Position numbers and translations under genes: made by a program. The notes under the pieces were generated by a model. It did not search any database and had not been told where the DNA came from. It saw only the letters and a list, made by a program, of their open reading frames with translations. From Bacillota bacterium (GTDB lineage: Bacteria > Bacillota > Dethiobacteria > DTU022 > UBA8154): a DNA stretch of 53,956 nucleotides. Position 1 is the stretch's first letter. Each line of letters opens with the position of its first letter. Where the stretch lies: positions 1-53,956 of the forward strand of contig JAAYFF010000007.1 of assembly GCA_012728375.1 (NCBI GenBank), in the 5' to 3' direction. This document shows, one piece after another, positions 1 through 7,160 of the stretch.

Positions 1-246
1 GCGCTAACAGGAATGCCCATGTCCATGCTTTTCAAAGAAAAATTCCACTCCCTTGCGGGAAAACCTTTTCTACCGGAACTATACGACGGTATATCCCGTT
101 ATCTTCCGGCCAACCGCGACGGCAGGCTGTTTATGATCATGTTGGGCGGGATTTTTAACCTGCTCCCAGCTGCCCTGGTTATCATTGCGGTTGTTGCTCA
201 TATCCAGACCTTCATACGCCTTTATAAAGCCCGCGTCTTCATGTAA
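1..246 (+). CDS. C-terminal part of a membrane protein, possibly a CDP-alcohol phosphatidyltransferase (partial)
   Basis: The reading frame is open from the first base, so the gene starts outside the window; 81 codons and a TAA stop are visible. The segment ends in one long hydrophobic helix (from MIMLGGIFNL to VVAHI) followed by a short basic tail. The sequence RDGRLFMIMLGG before the last helix, and HIQTFIRLYKAR after it, resemble the C-terminus of CDP-alcohol phosphatidyltransferases, but the catalytic DG-x2-AR motif would lie outside the window. It converges with the minus-strand PHP gene, 30 bp away. The family is a guess; that it is an integral membrane protein is well supported. Confidence 0.5.
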   Translation, partial: ALTGMPMSMLFKEKFHSLAGKPFLPELYDGISRYLPANRDGRLFMIMLGGIFNLLPAALVIIAVVAHIQTFIRLYKARVFM

Positions 247-276
247 TCTTCGCGTTACCGACATTTTTTTAAGCGT

Positions 277-1170
277 CTATTTTCGATTAGAGTTACAGCC
301 GGCACGTTTTTCAGAGTACGGGGCAGCCTTCCGGCGATTAAAAACATAACTGACGAGTTTATATTCTTCCAGCAGCGCCTGGGCTTCATCCAGGTATTCA
401 CCCAGCTGCTCGAGGGAATGGGCATCAGAGCCAATCGTAAAAATCTTCACGCCTGCTTTAACAGCCAGTTCTACTATTTCCCTGGAGGGGTGGAATTCCT
501 TTAATCCCCTGCGGAAGCTGGAGGTGTTAATTTCCAATCCCATTTCCCGGCGCGCCATTTCCTTAAAAATCGGCTCGATAGCACCACGGTGAATGGTCAG
601 GATTTCAGAGCCAAATTGTCTGATGCCATAGCGCCGATAAAGATCAACATGGGCTATGGAGTCAAAAAGCCCTGTTTCAACCGCCTCTTTCAGGGTTGTA
701 AAATAGTCCGTGCGAACTTGGGATAAACTTCTCGTCTCAAAATAGCGCGGGCTTTCTTTCATGGAAGATATAGCAATGTGGTCCAGGCAATGAATGGCTC
801 CCAGGACAAAATCAAAGGGATAACTATTAATAATATCTTCAATCTCCCTCTCAAGACCCGGGCAGTATCCGATTTCGATTCCGGCTTTTACCTGGAAGCC
901 GTCCGCCCTGAATTCCTCCTGAGCTTGCGCAATGTCGTCAAAATATTTATCTAACCATGCCTTGTTATATACTGATACCCTTTTCCCATTCACAGCAGCA
1001 AAATTATCGATATCCTTTCGCAAGGGATCCATTTCAAGATGAGTAGTAAAACAAATCTCTTTCAGCCCCAATTTCATGGCCTGATAGCAATACTCCCTGA
1101 TGCCGACCGGAGAAGCATCTATCGAATAGTCCGGATGAACGTGATAATCGGTTCTTGCTGCTTTCATCAA
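277..1170 (-). CDS. PHP-domain phosphatase, histidinol-phosphatase (HisJ/HisK) type
   Basis: The 297-residue protein has the PHP metal-binding motifs: DYHVHPDYS near residue 8, FTTHLE near 41, GAIHCLD in the middle and GSDAHS near the C-terminus. Family members hydrolyse phosphate esters with a trinuclear metal centre; this length and motif set match the histidinol-phosphate phosphatase branch. No other his gene is nearby, so the substrate is not proven. The frame opens with TTG at 1170, directly followed by ATG at 1167; a GGGGGAAG ribosome site lies just upstream and fits either start. Confidence 0.8.
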   Translation of the reverse strand: MMKAARTDYHVHPDYSIDASPVGIREYCYQAMKLGLKEICFTTHLEMDPLRKDIDNFAAVNGKRVSVYNKAWLDKYFDDIAQAQEEFRADGFQVKAGIEIGYCPGLEREIEDIINSYPFDFVLGAIHCLDHIAISSMKESPRYFETRSLSQVRTDYFTTLKEAVETGLFDSIAHVDLYRRYGIRQFGSEILTIHRGAIEPIFKEMARREMGLEINTSSFRRGLKEFHPSREIVELAVKAGVKIFTIGSDAHSLEQLGEYLDEAQALLEEYKLVSYVFNRRKAAPYSEKRAGCNSNRK

Positions 1171-1191
1171 TGTTGCTCTTCCCCCTTTTAT

Positions 1192-1275
1192 TTAGTCCGC
1201 ATCAAGATTTTTTAATATCTTTTTTGCCAGAGGCTCTTTTATTTCATTATGACGGGGGACAGCTTCTATAGTGCC
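1192..1275 (-). pseudogene. hicA: hicA toxin 3' remnant
   Basis: Just past the hicB stop, in another frame, the minus strand encodes GTIEAVPRHNEIKEPLAKK and about nine more residues, then a TAA at 1192-1194. This matches the end of HicA mRNA interferases, whose C-terminus carries a conserved PRH motif. The N-terminal dsRNA-binding-like part with the catalytic histidine is missing, and no start codon serves the fragment. It looks like the 3' end of hicA joined to hicB by an internal deletion. It cannot make an active toxin. Confidence 0.7.
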
Positions 1276-1448
1276 ACAAGTATATCTGCTCTGCGATCTT
1301 CAAAGATTAACTTAATAGCATCACGCAAATTGTTTTTAGCTTCCTCTATTGATTCTCCCTGACCATTGGCACCGGGAACTTCAGGACATATTGCCCAATA
1401 GCCTCCCTCCGGTGCTGCCTCAATAATCGCAGTAAACTCACCCTTCAT
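1266..1448 (-). CDS. hicB: HicB-family antitoxin-like protein, truncated at its C-terminus
   Basis: The 60-residue protein has the HicB partial RNase H-like fold: an FTAIIEAAPEGGYWAICPE strand region, the PGANGQGES turn and the helix EEAKNNLRDAIKLIFEDRR. Normal members continue about ten to fifteen residues past EDRRxDIL; this one stops four residues after that point, where the hicA remnant begins in another frame. A GGGGG-type ribosome site precedes the ATG at 1448. The antitoxin fold may still form, but without HicA it has no known partner. Confidence 0.75.
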   Translation of the reverse strand: MKGEFTAIIEAAPEGGYWAICPEVPGANGQGESIEEAKNNLRDAIKLIFEDRRADILVAL

Positions 1449-1483
1449 AACAGTACCCCCCTTTTCATAACATATTATCGGTT

Positions 1484-1510
1484 AAAAGCTCCCTTTTTCA
1501 AGGGAGCTTT
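1484..1510 (-). terminator. Rho-independent terminator after tRNA-Ser(CGA)
   Basis: An inverted repeat AAAGCTCCC / GGGAGCTTT with an 8-9 base loop is followed on the minus strand by TTTT. It sits 12 bp past the tRNA 3' end and before hicB. The hairpin is nearly symmetric, so it could act in both directions. Confidence 0.75.
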
Positions 1511-1522
1511 AATCGTTATGGA

Positions 1523-1614
1523 TGGCGGAGAGAGTGGGATTCGAACCCACGAACGGGGTCAACCGTTACACGATTTCGAGTCGTGCGCCTTCAACCGGAC
1601 TCGGCCATCTCTCC
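1523..1614 (-). tRNA. tRNA-Ser(CGA)
   Basis: The minus strand starts GGAGAGATGGCCGAG and ends with TCTCTCC, discriminator G and an encoded CCA. The 7-bp acceptor stem is perfect. The anticodon loop reads CTCGAAA, giving anticodon CGA (codon UCG). A long variable arm, typical of class II serine tRNAs, lies between anticodon and T arms, and the T loop GTTCGAATC is canonical. Length is 92 nt. Confidence 0.95.
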
Positions 1615-1714
1615 ATGTGAAAGTAATTATACAATAGCCAAAACTGTTTGTAAAGGTAAGCGGAAAGGTTGGTCCAGCCTGTCACTACCCGTGCAGGAGG
1701 ATATTTTGGCCCGC

Positions 1715-2173
1715 TTATCTGCGCTCCTGGAAAAATTTTTTGAGGATCCCGGAGCATCTATCCTGGAGAACCCCCTCGGTAAATTCCAAGCGGTGGTTTA
1801 AGCGGGGATCGCAGAGCAGGTTATACAGCGAGACAACAGCCCCGGCCTTGGGATCCCTGGTGCCGAAAACGAGCCGGGAGACCCGGGCTTGAATGAGCGC
1901 GCCTGCGCACATGGGGCACGGCTCCAGCGTAACGTACATTGTGGTTCCCGGAAGGCGCCAGCTGCCCAGCAGGCGGCATGCTTCCCTTAAGACAAGTATC
2001 TCAGCATGCGCGGTGGCATCTTTCATTCCTTCCCGTCTGTTATGATTACCTGTCAGTATCCGCCCATCGTAAACCAGGACAGCGCCCACCGGAACTTCCC
2101 CGCACTTGTAAGCTTCGCCGGCCAGGTGCAGCGCTTCTTCCATAAAATGTTCATCAGAGCAGTGAGTATCCAT
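1715..2173 (-). CDS. tadA: tRNA-specific adenosine deaminase
   Basis: TadA converts A34 to inosine in tRNA-Arg(ACG), letting one tRNA read CGU, CGC and CGA. The 152-residue protein has the cytidine-deaminase fold with the zinc and proton-shuttle motif HAE (in ATAHAEILVL) and the zinc motif PCPMCAGA (in TLEPCPMCAGALIQARV). Length is normal for the family. Its expected substrate, tRNA-Arg(ACG), is encoded in this window at 13801-13877. The ATG at 2173 has only a weak ribosome site. Confidence 0.93.
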   Translation of the reverse strand: MDTHCSDEHFMEEALHLAGEAYKCGEVPVGAVLVYDGRILTGNHNRREGMKDATAHAEILVLREACRLLGSWRLPGTTMYVTLEPCPMCAGALIQARVSRLVFGTRDPKAGAVVSLYNLLCDPRLNHRLEFTEGVLQDRCSGILKKFFQERR

Positions 2174-2228
2174 TTTAATCAGAAGGCCCTTCTTCTCTCA
2201 AGTAAAATTGAACGATCGATATTTTATC

Positions 2229-2375
2229 GTAACTGCTCAGCCTAAGAGATAATCTGTTATACCGCAAAGCAGGGGGACGGTTCCATCGTCTTCCCACTTT
2301 CTAAGGTGCGGGGACACACCTCTTGCAGAGGAATGTCCCCAAATCTTCGCTTATACATTAACCTCTGAGCAGTTA
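2229..2375. repeat. MITE-like element, copy A (147 bp)
   Basis: The element is bounded by a perfect 12-bp inverted repeat, GTAACTGCTCAG and CTGAGCAGTTAC. Inside it carries AGAGATAATCTGTTATA, then GGGGACGGTTCCATCGTCT, then GCGGGGACACACCTCTTGC. The flanks show a possible 4-bp direct repeat TATC (TTTATC before, TATCTATC after). No coding capacity. Copies B (12817-12869) and C (29644-29753) share ends and parts of the interior. Confidence 0.75.
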
Positions 2376-2650
2376 CTATCTATCATTATAACATAGAAAA
2401 AGATAAGCACAGTTGCAGCCCGCGCGGTTTTTTTCTGCAACTGTGCTTTAATAATTCCCGGAGGTTTACTTTCAGGGTAGCAGTATTCCCCTTAACCGAT
2501 GCCTTCAAAATGAATAATTACTTAGGAGTGATTTTGGCGCTCCCTCCTGTCCCATGACAATTTAAAATAAACCACCAGTCGAACTTTCCACGTCCCTTTA
2601 AAGAAATCACCTTTTCATAGAACTTTTGCCACATACTTCCGGCAGCCTGT
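2376..2650. other. Non-coding stretch with one long hairpin
   Basis: I see no gene here. The one clear structure is an inverted repeat, AAGCACAGTTGCAG (2405-2418) and CTGCAACTGTGCTT (2435-2448), with a 16-base loop rich in GC then T. Neither side has a strong U-tract directly after the stem, so it is not a clean terminator. It may be a relic of a mobile element or a transcript end of the degenerate region to its right. Confidence 0.4.
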
Positions 2651-2877
2651 TGGCGAATCCCCTTTACCCCGGCAGGGGCAGTTCCCATAAATAAAATACA
2701 TAAGGGCGTTCCTGATGGGACCGCACCGTCAGGCGCTTTGGAAGCTATCGCTTTTCAAAGATTTCCGCGGCGCACTCCCGGTAGCCTTTTTTACGAATCT
2801 TCTTTACCCCGGGCAGGGGCAGTTCCCGTTAATAAGATACACAAGGGTGTTCCTGATGAAGATCGCATCGTCAGGCG
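2651..2877 (-). repeat. Diverged direct repeat (two ~87-bp units) from a ruined coding sequence
   Basis: Unit 1 (2651-2737) and unit 2 (2789-2877) align almost along their whole length; both contain GGGGCAGTTCCC and TTCCTGATG. On the minus strand unit 2 reads SPDDAIFIRNTLVYLINGNC then PCPG and a stop. Unit 1 gives IRNALMYFIYGNCPCRGKGD after one lost base and continues SPTGCRKYV. The shared GNCPC motif and the alternating frameshifts suggest a small Cys-rich coding segment that was duplicated and then decayed. Family not recognised. Confidence 0.5.
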
Positions 2878-3085
2878 ACCTGGGCACCACTTTAGACACT
2901 ACCTGCTGATACTGCAGCAGTTCACGGGGTAAAACTTCCCGTCTCACCCGTCCGCTCCCTGGATCGCCATGGCAAGATCCCGGCAGCAAAAACGTCTTTT
3001 CTTTTTGTGATATTCTATTTGTCAGCTTCCTAAACCTGGCCGGGGTAAGGAAGCCTTGCAAGCTTATACTGTTCAAGGAAGCCCG

Positions 3086-3472
3086 TCACAAAGGCCCCCT
3101 CGGTTCCGGTGCAGCTCTGGCCGGCGGATTGCCAAAGGGCCTCCGGTAACCGAATGCTTCTGTAAGCGTGAATTCCTCCAAGTTAAATGGGATAGGCGCG
3201 GATTCAGCGGCATATTCAACCCGGATGTAAGGAAGTTCAGTGCCGCTGCTTAAAACGTAAAACAAGGTATCATCCTTATTTGCCGGTTCCCAGTTGCGAA
3301 TGATATTTTTCCCGGCTTTACTCTGAATTCCGGCAGCAACGGCCTTCCTGACCCAACCGTCTTCCTCGCCGCCCGCTTTTGTTGATACCGCATACCAAAC
3401 CATTGCCGTCCCGCCGATTATGGCGATGGCCAAGCTGATTATGAAAATTTTAGCCAATATGCGCAATTTCAA
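3086..3472 (-). CDS. Hypothetical protein with one N-terminal membrane segment
   Basis: I chose the TTG start at 3472 because an AGGAGGTGA ribosome site lies directly upstream of it; the frame itself is open to 3550. The 128-residue product has an N-terminal hydrophobic helix (about residues 6-27, FIISLAIAIIGGTAMVWYAV), then a soluble, presumably extracellular part of about 100 residues with no family I recognise. It follows the signal-peptidase gene at 3557-4648 by 84 bp in the same direction, so it may be a substrate or helper of the secretion locus. It could also be processed by that peptidase. Confidence 0.6.
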   Translation of the reverse strand: MKLRILAKIFIISLAIAIIGGTAMVWYAVSTKAGGEEDGWVRKAVAAGIQSKAGKNIIRNWEPANKDDTLFYVLSSGTELPYIRVEYAAESAPIPFNLEEFTLTEAFGYRRPFGNPPARAAPEPRGPL

Positions 3473-3556
3473 ACGATTCACCTCCTGTATAACTGTACTC
3501 TTCTTCTTGACGCCGGGAACTGGGCCTAACTTAAAATAACTCTCTTTCAAGTAGAT

Positions 3557-4648
3557 TTATTTTTTTTCGTTGCGCCTCATTATGCAGCGGGAGACAGAAC
3601 GCACGTAAGGTCTCGCGGTTTTGTTGTTCAGATAACGGCTTAAACGTCCAATCGATTCGACTTTATTGAAGCGGTTGTGGCGATATTGGGCGTAGCCCCT
3701 TGGCGCTGTCGGGTTCCTACCGGGAACTGAAACCATCTTGTGCGCAAACATAATAATCGTCGCCGGCTCATTGTAAGGGCCGGAATAATTAGCGTTACGC
3801 TCACGGGAAGAATTATTTTTACTGTTTTTTCTTTTCTTTGTTCCCCCGTTTGCCGTTCCGCCGGCAGGCTGTCCGTTAATTTTCTTTAATCCTTTTGTTT
3901 TAACAGGAAGGGGCACTATCTGTGCAGGGAGTCCTGCATCTTCCGCTCCCGCTTCAACATTTATGATTTCAGTATTACCCTTTTCCACAAGCTGTTCCGG
4001 CAGGCTCGGAATAGGAATTTTTATTTCTCTTTTTTTCATCTGTGCTCTTATCTTGAACAAACTGCAAAGCTCAAAAATAATCAGCAAGATTGCCGGAATA
4101 ATGATCATACTTAAAAGGCCTGTCCTGGTCCCGGCAAAACTAATCAGATAACCAACTGCGGGAAGATAATATTCCACCTTTCCAATAATATTTTGCGCGG
4201 GCACGGGAATTGTATCATTGATTTCATTGGCATCGCCGCGAGTTGTAAAACTTAAGCCCTCTTCCCCTGCATGCACGCTGACAACCCGGTGAGTAATCAA
4301 TTCCCCGTTTCCGGCCGCGCTTTGAAAGGTAATAATATCTCCTGCAGCAACATTTTGCGGATCCATAGGCTGAACGAATAGAAGGCTCCCTTTATGAAGT
4401 GCGGGGTTCATGCTGTTGCTCCCGACGATATACAATTGGCGCCCCCATAAGGAAGGGTCTTCTCCCGTAATATTTTGCTGGACCATTAAAAAGACCAAAA
4501 CAGCCAGAAACAAAAAATAAGATGCTAAAACGGCCTTGAAGATGAATCTGGGAAGCAAAAACAGCCGTTTCCAGACTGCCTTCGGCTCTTTCTCTTTCCT
4601 CATTTCCTTTTCCAAACGATCATAATCCGCTATTGTGTCTTCCTGCAT
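3557..4648 (-). CDS. Archaeal/SipW-type signal peptidase I (S26B) with long basic C-terminal tail
   Basis: The 363-residue protein has a membrane helix at about 30-57, the catalytic serine in GSNSMNP (Ser79) and a histidine in THRVV (His120) where ordinary bacterial signal peptidases have lysine. That Ser-His pair marks the S26B (SipW / archaeal / ER) branch. RGDANEINDTIPV near 137-149 is the conserved downstream motif, and a second membrane helix spans about 177-195. The remaining 165 residues are hydrophilic and strongly basic, which is unusual; SipW-type enzymes are normally near 190 residues. It probably processes the SipW-type precursors encoded at 8.4-11.1 kb. AGAGGGG precedes the ATG. 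Confidence 0.85.
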   Translation of the reverse strand: MQEDTIADYDRLEKEMRKEKEPKAVWKRLFLLPRFIFKAVLASYFLFLAVLVFLMVQQNITGEDPSLWGRQLYIVGSNSMNPALHKGSLLFVQPMDPQNVAAGDIITFQSAAGNGELITHRVVSVHAGEEGLSFTTRGDANEINDTIPVPAQNIIGKVEYYLPAVGYLISFAGTRTGLLSMIIIPAILLIIFELCSLFKIRAQMKKREIKIPIPSLPEQLVEKGNTEIINVEAGAEDAGLPAQIVPLPVKTKGLKKINGQPAGGTANGGTKKRKNSKNNSSRERNANYSGPYNEPATIIMFAHKMVSVPGRNPTAPRGYAQYRHNRFNKVESIGRLSRYLNNKTARPYVRSVSRCIMRRNEKK

Positions 4649-4913
4649 TAGGTAACCCCTCTTTTCTATTATTTACCAACTGTAAAAACCGCTTTGGAAA
4701 TACTGTTACCTGCTCCGGGAATATTAATAAGGAAATATTTATATATATAATATTGGTAAAAAGTAAAAAATAATAAAAAGATAAAATATGCTCAGGCTAT
4801 TTATAGCTTATCTGGAAAATTGTAAAAATTCGCCATCCTGTATATGTATTTTTATTAACCCCAGGAAATAATTTTTATGTACTACCAAAAGAGTATCAGT
4901 ATAACCCGGAAGG
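4649..4913. promoter_or_regulatory. AT-rich intergenic region upstream of the signal peptidase gene
   Basis: These 265 bases hold no gene. The part from 4730 to 4800 is very AT-rich (long TATATA and AAAATAATAAAAAG runs) and lies upstream of the minus-strand peptidase gene, so it is the likely promoter region. I could not pick one convincing -35/-10 pair. The separation from the regulator gene suggests an independent transcript. Confidence 0.35.
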
Positions 4914-5564
4914 CTACCCTTTCCCTTGCTTTTTAAAAAGGCCTGCTTCAGTACCCAGACCGTGGGAAAATGCATAGAGAGCAGCCTGGGTCCGATCCTT
5001 CAGGTTTAATTTGTTGAGCAAATTGCTGATATGCTTTTTAACAGTGTTTTCGCTAATGCAAAACTCCCTAGAAATGGCACGGTTGCTGAGCCCTCTTGCC
5101 AGAGCCTGAATAATATCTTTTTCTCTGGCTGTCAGCTCTGCAAACGGTCCATTATTTTCCCGGCGGAGGATATCGTCCAAAATTTCCGGATCATAATAAC
5201 GCCTACCCCTGGCCACAATGCGAATGGCGGAAATAAATTCTTCCGGAAGAGCGCTCTTTAAAATGTAACCGTTTACGTTTTCTGCCATAACTGCTTGTAA
5301 ATCTTTTTTCGAGACAGAGGATGTGAGAACAATAATAGAGCAGGAAGGCAAAAACCCCTTTACCCGGCGGATTAATTCAAATCCGCTTTCTCCGGGCATG
5401 CTTATATCCACAATAACCAGATCGGGTTTTACCTTTTTGATTAACTCCACACCCTGGCTGCAGGACGTAGCAACACCTGCCAGCTCCAGATCTTTTTCCA
5501 GGCTGATGATCTGTTGAATTCCCCTTAAAACAAGAGGATGATCGTCAATAACAACAATTTTCAT
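4914..5564 (-). CDS. NarL/FixJ-type response regulator with LuxR HTH, no adjacent kinase
   Basis: The 216-residue protein has an N-terminal receiver domain: acidic pair IDD at 6-8, phospho-acceptor Asp53 in VIVDISMPG, and a conserved Thr in IIVLTSS. A C-terminal LuxR-type helix-turn-helix follows (about 143-205, ELTAREKDIIQALARGLSNR then ISENTVKKHISNLL). A GGAGGGGAGG ribosome site precedes the ATG. No histidine kinase is adjacent; its position between the two halves of the SipW/TasA-like locus suggests that it regulates the locus. Confidence 0.88.
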   Translation of the reverse strand: MKIVVIDDHPLVLRGIQQIISLEKDLELAGVATSCSQGVELIKKVKPDLVIVDISMPGESGFELIRRVKGFLPSCSIIVLTSSVSKKDLQAVMAENVNGYILKSALPEEFISAIRIVARGRRYYDPEILDDILRRENNGPFAELTAREKDIIQALARGLSNRAISREFCISENTVKKHISNLLNKLNLKDRTQAALYAFSHGLGTEAGLFKKQGKG

Positions 5565-6035
5565 GCGATCAATTCCTCCCCTCCGGATAGTAAAACAGCA
5601 ATAATAATCCTTGACATTTCACAGGGCACCCCAATCCCTTTTCCCGGACCGCCCTTTTGGCAGAAAATTTCTTCCATTTTCTTGCTAATTTATTCGTATT
5701 ACCCATGCTCAGACCCTGTTTCTCCTTTCGTGAAAAATCAAAAGCTTGTCCCAATAAGTTATATCAACGATTTTTCTTTATCCCTTGTGGGCTGTTACAA
5801 ATTTCTCAGCAGCTCACCATATATTAACAGGTAATTTCGACATTATTTAGCAATTATTGGAAACTTGATTAATGATTGATATTCTACCTTTTCAGAGCAA
5901 AATCCTTCCCCAAAAAAAATTTTCTATATTAAAAAAGTAAAAAAGAACCGCAAAAACGCAGGCTCTTTTTACTATTCATTATTAATATTTTGAAAAAGAA
6001 TTTTTCGGAATCATTAATGCTCACCTTCGATGGAA
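5565..6035. other. 470-bp intergenic region
   Basis: It separates the DUF5305 gene from the LuxR-type regulator. It contains the terminator at 5938-5968. The rest is AT-rich (5800-5930) and is the likely promoter region of the regulator. A 45-codon minus-strand frame (MGNTNKLARKWKK start) ends next to the regulator start, but nothing else supports it. Confidence 0.4.
5938..5968 (-). terminator. Rho-independent terminator after the DUF5305 gene
   Basis: On the minus strand AGAGCCTGC, loop GTTTTT, GCGGTTCT forms a stem with one bulged T, followed by TTTTTTAC. It lies about 70 bp past the stop codon of the 6036-7136 gene and would end the matrix-protein transcript. Confidence 0.7.
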
Positions 6036-7136
6036 TCATTTGGAAAGGCGGGCCAAATGTTTCCGGGGCGTATTATTGGCAGAAGAGAAAAAGGATTCTC
6101 CAAGATTGTATCTGTAAACATATTGTTCGGAAATAACAAAAAAGGAATGTTCGCTCTCCTCTTTCGTCTGAAAGTAAAGAATCGGCCTTTCAAGTTCATC
6201 GGCAGCTTTCACCATGTCTTCAAACGAACTTACCATCAGGACATTATGCTGGTTTAAAATTGGTATTTCTGCTGAGCATTTCACAACTCTGTCCTGATAT
6301 TTCTTTAAAATGCGGGACAGCTTTTGCCTTACAGCTTTATTTTTTTCTTCTTTGGCGACGGTCATCTGCACAATGAGCAGCAGAAAAAGGACTAGCAGGA
6401 TAGCAGACAAGCCAAAGCCTATCTTCGCCTCTTCAAAATAGGGGGCGTCTATCTTTCTGGCCGCTGTAATTTCACCGCTTTTAGTATCCTGAAGATTTCC
6501 GCTCACTGCAAACACTTTACCCTTTAGCGGAATAATCATTTGGGGGCTGGCTGCTTCTTCTACTGCCCCATCAGGAGTATTGGCAGTCAAGGCCACGTTG
6601 TAGGATACATTCAAATTAAGCACATCGGGATTAAAACCGATCTTTTCCGTTATTTCTTCCGCATAGGCATAGTACAGGGAAAAGGGCAATAAAATATCCT
6701 TCTGCAGGACGAAATCCTTCCCGTTGGCCTGAAAACTTTCCGGCGGATGAAGAATAAAGCTTTTTTCCCATACTGCATGGTTTTCCGGCCCTGTAGTTGC
6801 TTCCAGAGAAGCAATAACGCTTAACTCACCTTTTATCTCCGCCTCCTCTTGGGCAGAAAATTGGTAGGTAAACTTCGTCCCAATAGTATCGGTTAAGGCA
6901 GAAATGTATGCCCTGCCGGGACCGAGGGAGGGTTCATCGAACAAATCGTTTGGATGGAGATTGACCGTGTAATCAATGTTTGCCTCCTGACTGTAAGAAA
7001 ATGCCTGATATGTTTCCTCCTTCACAGAAGGCCGTGTAAAGCTCCAGTAAAGACCCGCCAATGCCAAAACTAGAAAAAAAATTAAAGTGCTGGTTAAATA
7101 TTGCCTGGTTTTTTTTCTGAGCACCTTTTTCTTCAT
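6036..7136 (-). CDS. DUF5305-type membrane protein
   Basis: The 366-residue protein has an N-terminal membrane helix (about 13-31), an exported beta-rich domain of about 200 residues and a second membrane helix near 240-262, then a basic cytoplasmic tail of about 100 residues. The extracellular part (FTYQFSAQEEAEIKGELSVI and WEKSFIL) resembles DUF5305, a family I recall as encoded beside SipW-type signal peptidases. It begins 24 bp after the peptidase gene ends, in the same direction, so the two are probably co-expressed. It may help peptidase or substrate handling at the membrane; that is inference. Confidence 0.7.
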   Translation of the reverse strand: MKKKVLRKKTRQYLTSTLIFFLVLALAGLYWSFTRPSVKEETYQAFSYSQEANIDYTVNLHPNDLFDEPSLGPGRAYISALTDTIGTKFTYQFSAQEEAEIKGELSVIASLEATTGPENHAVWEKSFILHPPESFQANGKDFVLQKDILLPFSLYYAYAEEITEKIGFNPDVLNLNVSYNVALTANTPDGAVEEAASPQMIIPLKGKVFAVSGNLQDTKSGEITAARKIDAPYFEEAKIGFGLSAILLVLFLLLIVQMTVAKEEKNKAVRQKLSRILKKYQDRVVKCSAEIPILNQHNVLMVSSFEDMVKAADELERPILYFQTKEESEHSFFVISEQYVYRYNLGESFFSSANNTPRKHLARLSK

Positions 7137-7160
7137 GCATTATCAGCTCCTTGTCTCGAT

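Noticed and set aside
2651-2877. Possible CRISPR array because of direct repeats
   Set aside because: Only two diverged units, about 87 bp long, with coding-like differences and no Cas genes.
2804-3076. 90-codon minus-strand frame ending in GNCPCPG
   Set aside because: Ends at a frameshift within the duplicated unit and has no recognisable N-terminus. Treated as part of the degenerate region, not as a gene.
5569-5754. Small basic minus-strand frame just upstream of the LuxR-type regulator
   Set aside because: Start spacing to the nearest AAGGAG is too long, composition is arbitrary, and it runs into the regulator's ribosome site. A leader peptide cannot be excluded.
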